The notes: generated by a model not told the origin, from the letters alone. 64,000 nt of DNA from Thermoanaerobacterium sp. RBIITD (GCF_900205865.1 NZ_LT906662.1:3113411-3177410); one strand, 5' to 3'; shown: positions 1 through 8,409, numbered from the stretch's first letter. Program-made: numbers and translations.

Positions 1-664
1 AGAGAGGGCGTGTATTGTTTGTGAAAAAGAGCATTATCTTTGTAATGCTTGTGCAACCGAAACTGTGATGGCTAAAATTTTTCAAAAGGTACCCGAGATT
101 GATTGCCAAAATCCCTGTGATATTGGAGAAAGACTTTTAATTGAATGTGGCTATGCTGGTAATTCTCCGCATGTTGTTGTTGCAGTAGCTTTTTTGTTGG
201 CTTTAAAGAATTTGAATTTGGTGACGTTTGAAGATGTTTTTGAAGGAATGATGCGGGCTTCTCAAATTCCAGGTGGGTGGTGTGGGTATTACGGCACATG
301 TGGAGCTGCAGTCGGACTGGGTGTTGCTGTTAGTATATTAACAAAAGCTACACCTATGACAGATAAGTCGCGTAGTATGGCAAATGAAGCTACTGCTGAA
401 GGGTTAAAAATGGTGGCATCACAAGGTGGACCAAGGTGCTGTATAGGTTCTGTGCGTGTGGTTTTAGAAGTTGGAGTAAAGTATGTAAAGGATGCGCTCG
501 GGATTGACTTTCCTGCGCGAAGAATAGAAATAAAAAATTGCTGGGCAAGTAGAGTGCAACCGGATTGTAAAAAGGAAAGATGTCTTTTTTGGGAAAAACC
601 AATAAATAAAAATGGGAGGTGTGAAAATGGAGAATGTTGGAGAGATGTTACAGAAGATGATTAA
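1..664 (+). CDS. DUF5714-like Cys-rich protein (5' end outside window)
   Basis: The reading frame is open to the left edge (frame starting at base 2), so the first possible internal starts (GTG 65, ATG 68) are probably not the real start. The residues before them carry a CIVC...CNAC pair of CxxC motifs that looks like a metal-binding finger. Further Cys include a GWCGYYGTCGAA segment, PRCC, and a Cys-rich end. The pattern fits the DUF5714 family, whose function is not known to me. Its stop lies 38 bases inside the next gene (ATG 627), so the two are probably translationally coupled. The neighbours suggest a role with a soft metal or metalloid; that is inference. Confidence 0.6.
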   Translation, partial: ERACIVCEKEHYLCNACATETVMAKIFQKVPEIDCQNPCDIGERLLIECGYAGNSPHVVVAVAFLLALKNLNLVTFEDVFEGMMRASQIPGGWCGYYGTCGAAVGLGVAVSILTKATPMTDKSRSMANEATAEGLKMVASQGGPRCCIGSVRVVLEVGVKYVKDALGIDFPARRIEIKNCWASRVQPDCKKERCLFWEKPINKNGRCENGECWRDVTEDD

Positions 665-1733
665 GAGTGCGTTAAAACATAACAGCAATTTAGACTTAGC
701 AAAAATGGTGGGAAGTGAAGAACATTTTTATTATTTTCCTTTAGAAAGCTTTCAAGGTAAAGAAAAAGTTTTGTTAATGGGATGCAGTGGTATTAAATTT
801 GTGAAAGATATTGTTTTAACGGTAGGGAAGGCGGGTAAAGTTATCATTGTGACAGAAAATCAGGATGAAAAGGTAAGAGTAGAAGAGGATTTAGAAGCAA
901 CTCAAAAGGAAATTGGTTTTTGTAATTCTGAATTTGTTTTAGTAAGTTCATATGATCTGCGGGTGAACCCTGAATATATTGTAAAAGAATTATCGATGTT
1001 TCCTGTGCGTACTTTTAGCGATTACATAAATTTACAAAAAAAGATAGAAAATCAAAAAGAAGCTGAGCCTTTCTTGAACAATGAGAGTGTAGATATTGTT
1101 TATATTGATTTGCTAAATCGTTATACGAAAGAATATGTCAATTTGTTGCTTAGCGAAGCATTTCGAATACTTAAAAGAAAGGGAATACTTTTGATTAAGG
1201 TTTATTTGAGCGATGAACCACTAAAGAGTGCTGACTTAAATGTGTGCAACAATATAAAAATGCATTATATTCCCTTGGAAAATGAGATAGAAGAGGTTTT
1301 GGCATCACATGGATATATAGGAATGCGTTATAAATGGCGTGCAGAAATTCCTCAATTTATCCATAATACTATTGAGATAAGACCTTTTCTAATAGAGGCT
1401 TACAAAGGAGAACAAGGACCTTGTCTTGAAAAGGGGCATGCGGTTTTTTATATTGGTCCTTGGAAAGAAGTGGTTGATGATGATGGGCATAGATTATATC
1501 GTGGTCAACGTATGGCTGTGTGTGAGAAAACATACAAAAATCTCACAAGTTGTATTTATGAGGGACAAATTATTGGTATTCCACCTTACAATGAAGTTTC
1601 AGATGGAGATGTTCGACTTTTCGACTGCGATATTTCTGAAAAAAGAAATCCTAAAGTGACAAAGGGGTTGAAACCACTTTTTGAGGGAGAAAATATAACT
1701 AAAGAGGATATCAATGAGAGTAGCTGTTGTTAA
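627..1733 (+). CDS. ArsM-like class I methyltransferase family protein with CC tail
   Basis: 368 aa. ATG 627 is chosen over ATG 612 because GGGAGGTG at 614-621 sits correctly before it. Residues 40-200 follow a Rossmann methyltransferase layout, and residues 250-310 resemble the C-terminal domain of arsenite methyltransferases: GPCLEKGHAV, then GPWKEVVDDDGH, then RGQRMAVCEKT. Cys occur at 53, 99, 207, 266, 299, 309, 334 and the terminal pair 367-368. SAM motif I is diverged (VLLMGCSGIKFV instead of VLDLGxGxG), so the substrate or even catalysis is uncertain. Family knowledge: ArsM methylates As(III) through bound thiols. The gene overlaps the ends of both neighbours' signals, as in an operon. 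It could be a non-catalytic or differently specific paralogue. Confidence 0.55.
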   Translation: MENVGEMLQKMIKSALKHNSNLDLAKMVGSEEHFYYFPLESFQGKEKVLLMGCSGIKFVKDIVLTVGKAGKVIIVTENQDEKVRVEEDLEATQKEIGFCNSEFVLVSSYDLRVNPEYIVKELSMFPVRTFSDYINLQKKIENQKEAEPFLNNESVDIVYIDLLNRYTKEYVNLLLSEAFRILKRKGILLIKVYLSDEPLKSADLNVCNNIKMHYIPLENEIEEVLASHGYIGMRYKWRAEIPQFIHNTIEIRPFLIEAYKGEQGPCLEKGHAVFYIGPWKEVVDDDGHRLYRGQRMAVCEKTYKNLTSCIYEGQIIGIPPYNEVSDGDVRLFDCDISEKRNPKVTKGLKPLFEGENITKEDINESSCC

Positions 1734-1753
1734 CATGGTTAAGGAGGTTAAGT

Positions 1754-3010
1754 ATGCAAGCTAGTAATTATGTATTGTTTGTTTCCATTAGTAAATATTT
1801 AGATTATTATATCAACCTTGCTCATCGGTTAGGGTACAAAGTTATTCTTTTAAGCAGAAAAATAGATATGGATGCATTGATAATGGTAGATGTTCCTGTA
1901 GAAGTCGAATTAAACGATAAGGAATTAGTTATGCAAAAAGTCAAAGAATTGCGAAACAAGTTCAATATTTGTGCTGCGTTTACAACAAATGAGTATCGTG
2001 TTCCTCTAGCAAAGGAGATTGCTGTGTTGCTTGGTTTGGCACATCCTGTCGACCTCGATGCAGTCTTGAAATGCCGCAATAAGAAACTTACAAGGGAAAA
2101 GTTAGCAGATAAAGGAATTTCACCTGTTAGGTATCAAGTTGCAACTTGTAGTTGTAGTGCAAAAAAGTTTGCGTCGGAAATTGGCTATCCCGTCGTTGTA
2201 AAGCCTTCTAATGATTCTGGAAGTCGTAATGTATTTTGTTGCCGAAATGAGGCTGAACTAATAGAAGCATTTAATATTATTACCAATACTAAAGTAAATC
2301 ATGTAAATGAAGAGCTTGATTCAGATATTCTAGTAGAAGAGTTTTTAAAAGGTCCGGAATTTAGCGTGGAAGCTGGAACTGATGATGAGAAAACGGTTAT
2401 ATATTCGATTACTGCTAAAATGACAACTCCTCTTCCTTATGCTGTAGAGATTGGTCATCTAAGTCCTGCTAGATTAGATCCGCTTATAAAGCAACAAATT
2501 GAGGATCTGGTTAGGCAGGCCATAGATGCTCTAGGTCTTAGAAGATGTGTAACACATACGGAAATCAAACTTACGCCTAATGGGCCCAGGATTGTAGAAG
2601 TCAATGCTCGCCCGGGAGGTGATGAAATACCACGGCTTGTACATATTACTACAGGTTACGATATTCGTCAGATTGCACTTTACTTGGCTTTAGGGTATAG
2701 TCTTGAGGAAATGCCTCGTGATTCCGTTGTGGCAAGATCAGCAGCGATTCGTTTTTTTGTTAGTGAGATGGATGGTGAAGTTATGAAATTTTATCTTAAC
2801 AATATAAAAGATAATAGCCATGTTTTGGAGTTGGAGTTTTATGTTCGCTCTGGTGACTATGTTACGAAAACGGTCGATAATTTCTCGCGTTTAGGTCATA
2901 TTATTTGTTATGACCCAGAGGGTGAGATGGCAGATCAGCTTGTTAATGCTTTAGTTGAACAAGTGCAAATTACTATAAATCCAAAAGAAAGAGGAGGATG
3001 TATATGTTAA
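1754..3010 (+). CDS. ATP-grasp carboxylate-amine ligase-like protein with Cys-rich tail
   Basis: 418 aa, starting at ATG 1754 behind AAGGAGG (1741-1747). The ATP-grasp fold is clear: a VVVKPSNDSGS ATP-lysine segment (about 147-157), VEEFLKGPEFSVE (about 194-206), and a metal-binding EVNARPGGDE (about 282-291). Enzymes of this superfamily join a carboxylate to an amine or thiol through an acyl-phosphate, for example amino-acid ligases. The substrate cannot be read from the sequence. Unusual Cys groups occur at 132/134 (CSC), 162-163 (CC) and the end (GGCIC). It sits between an ArsM-like protein and a CCC-tailed small protein with a 7-base overlap downstream, so it probably acts in the same pathway. 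Confidence 0.7.
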   Translation: MQASNYVLFVSISKYLDYYINLAHRLGYKVILLSRKIDMDALIMVDVPVEVELNDKELVMQKVKELRNKFNICAAFTTNEYRVPLAKEIAVLLGLAHPVDLDAVLKCRNKKLTREKLADKGISPVRYQVATCSCSAKKFASEIGYPVVVKPSNDSGSRNVFCCRNEAELIEAFNIITNTKVNHVNEELDSDILVEEFLKGPEFSVEAGTDDEKTVIYSITAKMTTPLPYAVEIGHLSPARLDPLIKQQIEDLVRQAIDALGLRRCVTHTEIKLTPNGPRIVEVNARPGGDEIPRLVHITTGYDIRQIALYLALGYSLEEMPRDSVVARSAAIRFFVSEMDGEVMKFYLNNIKDNSHVLELEFYVRSGDYVTKTVDNFSRLGHIICYDPEGEMADQLVNALVEQVQITINPKERGGCIC

Positions 3011-3321
3011 ATTTTATCTCTCAATTGGAAAAAAGTTTTGCTGAATTTATTACTGAAGCCTATCAAAACCAAACTCTTTGTAACAAAAGTAAGGCGATAG
3101 TGCTTCTGACATTTGCTCTTTCAGAAGAAAATCCAGAACTTGTAAAAGAGGGTCTTATGAAAGCAAAACAAGAAGGATTGACCAATGAAGAGATTGCACA
3201 AATTGAAGCAATAGTAATTGCATTGAAAGGCCGAAAAATTGTACAGCTTTTGACAACAGGAACTTCCACAAAGCCAGGAAGTAACGAAGGAACGAACAAA
3301 AGTTCATGTTGCTGTCAATAA
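3004..3321 (+). CDS. small carboxymuconolactone-decarboxylase/AhpD-like protein ending in CCCQ
   Basis: 105 aa. Start ATG 3004 is 6 bases after GAGGAGG (2991-2997); ATG 2998 is too close to it. Residues 20-85 are helical and resemble the CMD/AhpD fold (pattern LCNKSKAIVLLTFAL, then GLTNEEIAQIEAIV), but the usual CxxC redox pair is absent; only Cys26 is in the domain. A flexible Thr/Gly/Ser linker leads to a tail of three Cys. AhpD-like proteins accompany some arsenosugar gene sets (family knowledge), which would fit this locus. The tail could bind a metalloid or serve as a carrier site; this is inference. Confidence 0.5.
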   Translation: MLNFISQLEKSFAEFITEAYQNQTLCNKSKAIVLLTFALSEENPELVKEGLMKAKQEGLTNEEIAQIEAIVIALKGRKIVQLLTTGTSTKPGSNEGTNKSSCCCQ

Positions 3322-3523
3322 TGGGGAATAGAGCCACCAGACTACTTCTTAATCAAGATGTTGAAGAGAATGTTACTTATAAATATGCTGTTGTGCAGCG
3401 TTAAATGAAAAAATAAAATATTGAGTGGTTGGTTATTCTCATAAAAAGCATTTAAATGAAGAATGTATTAAGGGATTTGTTGCTGATTTTTTAAGTTAAT
3501 GTTTAAGAAGGGGGAGAAAAAAT
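3322..3523 (+). other. short gap with probable decayed coding remnants
   Basis: Two short open pieces remain: an ATG at about 3324 running 27 codons, and a later piece ending near 3500 that reads like a protein C-terminus (HKKHLNEECIKGFVADFLS, then stop). They are in different frames and I do not recognise a family. A good ribosome site (AAGGGGGAG) precedes the permease at 3524. No terminator is seen, so the permease is probably co-transcribed with the genes upstream. Confidence 0.3.
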
Positions 3524-4795
3524 ATGAGTGTAGCTACTATTTTTTATGAACTACTCAGAATAGGGAAGTTTATTTGGGATTCATTTATGCACATCTGGTG
3601 GCTACTTTTAATTACCATTCCTTTGGCGGTGTGGGTGAATATCAGTGACACTGGAAAGTATGTAAAAAAACTAACAAATTACAATGTTTTTTTGTCAATA
3701 TTTTTTGGTACTGTTATTGGAGCATTTAGCCCATTTTGTTCATGTAGTGTTATACCCGTAATTACTTCTTTTTTAATAGCAGGTGTTCCACTTGCCGCTG
3801 TAATGTCTTTCTGGATTGCTTCGCCATCAATGGATCCAGAAATCTTTTTTCTTAGTGTTGCATCACTTGGTTGGCCGCTTGCTTTTGCAAGATTAGTTGC
3901 TACTTTCTTCTTAAGTCTTGGTGGAGGATTAATCACACACTTTTTTGTTTCAAAAGGATGGATAGGTAAAGACTATCTAAAGCTCAACAGAGAGCCACAG
4001 CATACTATCTTTTCTTTACGAAATCTAAAAGGAAGGATAAAAGCAATTTTGTATAAATTATCCAATGCAAAGAAACAACAAATCTCCAACAGCAAAAATG
4101 CCTGCTGTGAAGAAGCTATACCTAACATAGGCGCTGTAAATGAAGAAATGAATCTTCTTGAGATTAATTTTACAGCAAAACCACAGAAAGATTTTTCACA
4201 GCAAGAAAAAGCAAAAACATCATGCTGTTCGGAAATCAATATGTCGCCTTCTATTATATATTTGGCTTCAGTACAAAAGCAAGAAACTAATTGTTGCTCA
4301 ATCTCAAAAGTACAAGAAGCGGAATCATCTTGTTGTAACAATATTCTTTTAGATGAGAACAACAAAAAATTTACCTGGGAAGACTTTTGGAAAGAACTTA
4401 TGAATGTTTTATGGATGGTGGGGAAATATCTCTTTATTGCCTATTTCTTGGAGGCAGTTATTTCATTTTATGTACCTAAGGAATGGATCCAGAACCTGTT
4501 GGGAGTTCGCAATCCTTTTTCTGTACTATATGCTACAATTCTTGGTGTTCCTCTCTATACCACAAATCTTACAGCGCTGGGTTTGATTGGAGGACTACTT
4601 GCGAAGAATATGAGTGGAGGAGCTGCTCTGGCCTTCTTGATTTCTGGGGCAACCACTACACTTCCTGCCATGTCCGCTGTATATGGAATTGTCTCGAAGC
4701 GTGTCTTTTTACTTTATTTAGGTATTATTGCGGTCGGTGCTATCTTTTTTGGTTATACTTACCAAATAATAGAGATGATTTTGCTAAAGACGTAA
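3524..4795 (+). CDS. ArsP/SO_0444-family permease with Cys-pair-rich cytoplasmic loop
   Basis: 423 aa membrane protein of the DUF318 permease family, which includes ArsP (organoarsenical efflux) and the SO_0444 Cu/Zn-type exporters. Two transmembrane halves (about 20-145 and 290-420) flank a hydrophilic loop. The signature FSPFCSCSVIPV lies at 69-80, and its Cys are those used for metalloid binding in ArsP-type proteins. The loop (about 150-290) carries four CC pairs at 194-195, 234-235, 257-258 and 270-271, spaced like a metal-capturing domain. It is the last gene of the Cys-rich locus and likely exports the locus product or toxicant. Whether the substrate is trivalent organoarsenic, antimony or another soft metal cannot be told. 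Confidence 0.75.
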   Translation: MSVATIFYELLRIGKFIWDSFMHIWWLLLITIPLAVWVNISDTGKYVKKLTNYNVFLSIFFGTVIGAFSPFCSCSVIPVITSFLIAGVPLAAVMSFWIASPSMDPEIFFLSVASLGWPLAFARLVATFFLSLGGGLITHFFVSKGWIGKDYLKLNREPQHTIFSLRNLKGRIKAILYKLSNAKKQQISNSKNACCEEAIPNIGAVNEEMNLLEINFTAKPQKDFSQQEKAKTSCCSEINMSPSIIYLASVQKQETNCCSISKVQEAESSCCNNILLDENNKKFTWEDFWKELMNVLWMVGKYLFIAYFLEAVISFYVPKEWIQNLLGVRNPFSVLYATILGVPLYTTNLTALGLIGGLLAKNMSGGAALAFLISGATTTLPAMSAVYGIVSKRVFLLYLGIIAVGAIFFGYTYQIIEMILLKT

Positions 4796-5038
4796 TCATT
4801 GATCCTATGTATTTTTCGTTTTTTTAGTTTTTTACTCCGAAGATTTTGAAGAAGATGGATTATTTCTTAGAATGAAAGAATTGTAAGCTGGATTTATGTC
4901 AATATAGTAGAAAAAAACTCAATATATATTAACTTGTTTTTACATAGTATAAATGACATGAACTTTTCCGTGATGTACGTTCAATTCAAAGCATGACAAT
5001 ACAAATCATGTTAGAAAAATAAACAGAAAGCAAAAAGA

Positions 5039-5085
5039 AAACCTTCAAGAGGCCCATACCATTGTTCTTCTCTTGAAGGTTTTTA
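5039..5085 (+). terminator. intrinsic terminator after Cys-rich locus
   Basis: A 13-bp stem (5040-5052 with 5071-5083, core ACCTTCAAGAG/CTCTTGAAGGT) with an 18-base loop is followed by T residues. It lies 240 bases after the permease stop. The A-run on the other side would also let it work on the opposite strand. Confidence 0.85.
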
Positions 5086-5256
5086 AATAATATACTAAAA
5101 TCAATATAGAAAGGAACATTTGTTTCTATTTTTTTATTAAAAATTTTTCATGTGAGTTTATTATGGCAATTTATGTAAGTGAATTTTCTAATCTATAGTT
5201 TAAGAAAAAATTTACCTAAAACTACTTGACACAAACTTTATTTTTGCTCACTTTTA

Positions 5257-5279
5257 TATACATACATATGTATAGTATA
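5257..5279. promoter_or_regulatory. near-palindrome before rarA, possible operator
   Basis: A 23-base near-perfect inverted repeat centred on ACATATGT, with only one base pair mismatched, overlaps a candidate promoter (TTTATA 5253-5258, 17 bases, TATAAT 5276-5281). It could be a repressor site or chance symmetry in AT-rich DNA. Confidence 0.3.
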
Positions 5280-5321
5280 ATAATGCTGATGTATGAATAA
5301 AGTTTGTAAAAGGTGAAAATC

Positions 5322-6656
5322 ATGGATATGTTTCAATTTGCACAAAACAATTTTAGAAAAAACAATGCGCCGTTGGCAGATCGCATGAGGCCAACTACTC
5401 TTGATGAGTTTGTTGGTCAAAAGCATATATTAGGGCATGACAAGCTTCTATATAGAGCTATAAAAGCTGACAAAGTCAGATCGTTAATATTTTATGGACC
5501 TCCTGGTACAGGTAAGACAACACTTGCAAATATAATAGCTAATACGACGAAATCTAGTTTCGAAAAATTAAATGCTGTAACATCAGGTGTGGCAGATATA
5601 AAGAAAATAGTGAATGAGTCAAAAGATAGATTGTCTATGTATGGAAAAAGAACCATATTATTTATTGATGAGATACACAGATTTAATAAATCACAACAGG
5701 ATGCATTGCTTCCGTATGTTGAAGATGGAACAATAATTTTGATCGGTGCCACAACTGAAAATCCTTATTTTGAGGTTATCCGCCCTTTAGTATCTAGATC
5801 AATGATATTTGAACTTTATCCTCTTAGTAATGAAGATATAAAAGAAATAGTTTTACGAGCTTTGGATGATGTAGAGCGGGGACTTGGAAATGAAAAGATT
5901 AAGATAACGGATGATGCGTTAAATCATATAATTACATATTCTGATGGTGATGCAAGGACGGCTTTGAATGCTATAGAATTAGCATATCTTACAACTGAAA
6001 AAGATAAAAATGGTATTATAAACATTGATATCGATGTTGCACAGGAATGTATTCAAAAGAAAGTATTAAAATATGACAAAGATGGCGACAATCATTATGA
6101 CACAATTTCCGCATTTATAAAAAGCATGAGAGGATCAGATCCAGATGCAGTATTGTATTGGCTTGCGAAAATGATTTATGCGGGAGAAGATCCTCTATTT
6201 ATAGCGAGGAGAATCGTTATATGTGCATCTGAAGATGTGGGAAATGCTGATCCTAATGCACTTAACATAGCAGTATCTGCTATGCAAGCGGTAAATCAGA
6301 TCGGAATGCCTGAAAGTAGAATAATACTTGCACAAGCGGCAATTTATGTCGCATGTGCACCGAAAAGCAATTCCTCCATAGAAGGTATTGATTCTGCTCT
6401 GAATGATGTTAAAAATTTTAAAACAGGTGCTGTACCAAAACACTTACAGGATGCTCATTATAAAGATGCAGAGAAATTAAAAAGAGGTATTGGATATAAA
6501 TATGCACATGATTTTAAAAATCATTATGTTAAGCAGCAATACCTTCCAAATGAATTATTAGGAAAAACATATTATAAGCCTTCTTTAATGGGTTACGAAA
6601 AGAAAATATCTGAATGGTTAAATTTCTTAAAAAAGAATGATGACACAAAAGGATAA
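5322..6656 (+). CDS. rarA: replication-associated recombination protein RarA/MgsA (AAA+ ATPase)
   Basis: 444 aa, close to the family's usual length. Start ATG 5322 follows AAAGGTGA; the GTG at 5313 lies inside that ribosome site. Walker A GPPGTGKTT is at 59-67, Walker B LFIDEIHRF near 110-117, and the sensor segment ATTENPYFEV follows. The C-terminal tetramerisation and helical region is present. RarA acts at stalled or gapped replication forks, working with SSB and recombination proteins. In clostridia it commonly precedes iscR, as here. Nothing in the protein looks unusual. Confidence 0.93.
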   Translation: MDMFQFAQNNFRKNNAPLADRMRPTTLDEFVGQKHILGHDKLLYRAIKADKVRSLIFYGPPGTGKTTLANIIANTTKSSFEKLNAVTSGVADIKKIVNESKDRLSMYGKRTILFIDEIHRFNKSQQDALLPYVEDGTIILIGATTENPYFEVIRPLVSRSMIFELYPLSNEDIKEIVLRALDDVERGLGNEKIKITDDALNHIITYSDGDARTALNAIELAYLTTEKDKNGIINIDIDVAQECIQKKVLKYDKDGDNHYDTISAFIKSMRGSDPDAVLYWLAKMIYAGEDPLFIARRIVICASEDVGNADPNALNIAVSAMQAVNQIGMPESRIILAQAAIYVACAPKSNSSIEGIDSALNDVKNFKTGAVPKHLQDAHYKDAEKLKRGIGYKYAHDFKNHYVKQQYLPNELLGKTYYKPSLMGYEKKISEWLNFLKKNDDTKG

Positions 6657-6686
6657 TTAGTATTCCTATGGGTAAAATAAAAATTG

Positions 6687-6715
6687 TTGACAAAATAACT
6701 GTATAATGATATCTT
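6687..6715 (+). promoter_or_regulatory. candidate sigma-A promoter for iscR-nifS
   Basis: TTGACA at 6687-6692 with a weak -10 (TATCTT, 6710-6715) 17 bases on. A perfect TATAAT at 6702-6707 is only 9 bases from the -35 and cannot pair with it, so the exact -10 is unsure. Confidence 0.4.
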
Positions 6716-6724
6716 ATTTTTAGA

Positions 6725-6747
6725 AATCCGAGCCAAATAGTCGGTAT
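6725..6747. promoter_or_regulatory. IscR type-1-like operator upstream of iscR
   Basis: On the - strand this reads ATA-CCGACT, an AT-rich centre, then CTCGG-AT. It matches the dyad known for [2Fe-2S]-IscR sites (CCGACT...AGTCGG). It lies just downstream of the promoter and 15 bases before the iscR start, where binding would repress. Autorepression is inferred from family behaviour. Confidence 0.55.
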
Positions 6748-6761
6748 TAAGGAGGGTCTAT

Positions 6762-7211
6762 ATGAAATTATCAACAAAAGGGAGATATGGAGTTCAAGCT
6801 ATGTTTGAGCTTGCTTTGTATTATGGTGAGGGACCAATATCATTAAAGGTTATAGCAGAAAATGAAGGCTTATCAGAACATTATTTAGAACAGCTTATTG
6901 CTGTTTTGAGAAAAGCTGATTTGGTAAAAAGTATACGTGGAGCACAAGGCGGGTATATGTTATCGGCTCCGCCTGATAAGATTACTGTAGGTGACGTTAT
7001 TAGGACGTTGGAAGGATCACTTGCTCCTTCAGACTGTGTAGTAGAAGACATACCATTTGAGTGCAGCAGATCAGGGGGATGTCCAACAAAAGTAGTATTA
7101 GAAAAAATCAGAGATGCTATAAATAAAGTAATTGATTCAATAACGCTACAAGATATGGTTGATGACTACAAAAAAATGATACAGAAAAATTCTTATATGT
7201 ATTATATATAG
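6762..7211 (+). CDS. iscR: Rrf2-family regulator IscR
   Basis: 149 aa with an N-terminal winged helix (MKLSTKGRYGVQAM..., recognition helix about 28-48) and three Cys at 92, 101 and 107. These are the expected ligands for a [2Fe-2S] cluster in IscR-type Rrf2 proteins. The regulator senses Fe-S status and represses cysteine desulfurase genes when it carries a cluster. The start has a good AAGGAGGG site. nifS follows after 9 bases, so the two form an operon, and a matching operator lies upstream. Confidence 0.9.
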   Translation: MKLSTKGRYGVQAMFELALYYGEGPISLKVIAENEGLSEHYLEQLIAVLRKADLVKSIRGAQGGYMLSAPPDKITVGDVIRTLEGSLAPSDCVVEDIPFECSRSGGCPTKVVLEKIRDAINKVIDSITLQDMVDDYKKMIQKNSYMYYI

Positions 7212-7220
7212 GAGGTTTTT

Positions 7221-8402
7221 ATGAATAGGATTTATCTTGACAATGCAGCAACTACACCAATAAGATCGGAAGTTTTAAATTCTATGATGCCATTTTTTGA
7301 TAATCGTTTTGGTAATCCGTCAGCACTATACTCTCATGGACAAGAGGCTAAAAAGGCCATTGAAGAAGCTAGAGATAAGGTGGCGGTTGCGATTGGGGCT
7401 AGTGCTGATGAAATTTTTTTTACAAGTGGAGGCACTGAATCAGATAATTGGGCGCTCATAGGTGCTGCATATGCTCTTAAAAATAAAGGGAACCATATAA
7501 TAACCACTAGCATAGAACATCACGCTGTTTTGCATACGTGCCAATACCTTAAAAAGCAAGGCTTTGAGATAACTTATTTGCCTGTTGATGAGTATGGATT
7601 AGTAGATCCCAACGACTTAAAAGAAGCAATAAAAGATAATACAATACTTGTTTCTGTGATGTTCGCAAATAACGAGATTGGGACAATTGAGCCTATAGAA
7701 GATCTTGTCAAGGTGGTACATGAAAGAGGTGTGATGTTTCATACAGATGCAGTACAAGCAGTTGGCAATGTACCTATTGATTTAAAAAAACTGGATGTCG
7801 ATATGATGTCAATTTCGGCACATAAAATCTATGGTCCCAAAGGTATCGGTGCTCTTTATATTAAAAAAGGAATAAGAATTGATTCGTTAATACATGGTGG
7901 AGCCCAAGAAAGAAATAGAAGGGCAGGAACAGAAAATGTCGCCGGAATTGTTGGATTTGGTACAGCGATAGAACTTATTACTAAAAACATTGATGAACAC
8001 ATAAGGAAACTGACAAGGCTTAGAGATAAGCTTATAGATGGGATACTCAAAATACCATATACCCGCCTAAATGGACATCCAAATAAAAGGCTGCCTGGAA
8101 ATGTCAATGTTTCTTTTGAATTTGTTGATGGCGAATCGCTTATATTAAGTCTTGACATGGAAGGAATTTGCGTATCAAGTGGTTCTGCATGTACCGCAGG
8201 CAGCATTGATCCATCTCATGTATTACTAGCAATTGGCCTACCGCAAGAAATAGCACATGGTTCATTGCGACTAACTATAGGAGAAGAAAACACAGAAGAA
8301 GAAATCGATACGGTAATAAATAAACTGCCTAAAATAGTAGATAGATTGAGGCAGATGTCGCCACTTTTTGAAAGAGTTAAAGAGGAGAAAAAACTTGTAT
8401 AG
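7221..8402 (+). CDS. nifS: cysteine desulfurase (NifS/IscS type)
   Basis: 393 aa PLP enzyme that releases sulfur from L-cysteine, leaving alanine, and hands it as persulfide to Fe-S scaffolds and tRNA-thiolating enzymes. The PLP lysine is K202 in SAHKIYGPKG, the HTDAVQ motif is at about 174-179, and the catalytic Cys is C324 in SSGSACTAGS. The loop around it is long, as in the NifS/IscS (group I) class. It is in an operon with iscR. The usual next genes, nifU and mnmA, are not here; an accessory island follows instead. Confidence 0.95.
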   Translation: MNRIYLDNAATTPIRSEVLNSMMPFFDNRFGNPSALYSHGQEAKKAIEEARDKVAVAIGASADEIFFTSGGTESDNWALIGAAYALKNKGNHIITTSIEHHAVLHTCQYLKKQGFEITYLPVDEYGLVDPNDLKEAIKDNTILVSVMFANNEIGTIEPIEDLVKVVHERGVMFHTDAVQAVGNVPIDLKKLDVDMMSISAHKIYGPKGIGALYIKKGIRIDSLIHGGAQERNRRAGTENVAGIVGFGTAIELITKNIDEHIRKLTRLRDKLIDGILKIPYTRLNGHPNKRLPGNVNVSFEFVDGESLILSLDMEGICVSSGSACTAGSIDPSHVLLAIGLPQEIAHGSLRLTIGEENTEEEIDTVINKLPKIVDRLRQMSPLFERVKEEKKLV

Positions 8403-8409
8403 TCAATAT

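Larger units (their letters stand above)
4796..5321. other. intergenic region between permease and rarA
   Basis: 525 bases without a convincing gene. It holds a strong terminator (5039-5085), an AT-rich stretch with no feature I can name, and a near-palindrome plus -10-like TATAAT (5276-5281) before rarA. It separates the accessory locus from the conserved genes. Confidence 0.6.

Noticed and set aside
3973-4365. Long - strand frame opposite the permease, and similar frames opposite alaS, proA, feoB and spoIIIAE
   Set aside because: They mirror strong coding on the + strand, have no ribosome sites or family features, and are shadow frames.
4796-5238. A small gene in the region after the permease
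   Set aside because: Short frames there lack ribosome sites and protein-like composition; only a terminator is supported.
6687-6707. TTGACA and TATAAT before iscR as one promoter
   Set aside because: They are only 9 bases apart; a sigma-A promoter needs about 16 to 18. I kept the -35 with a weaker -10 further on.
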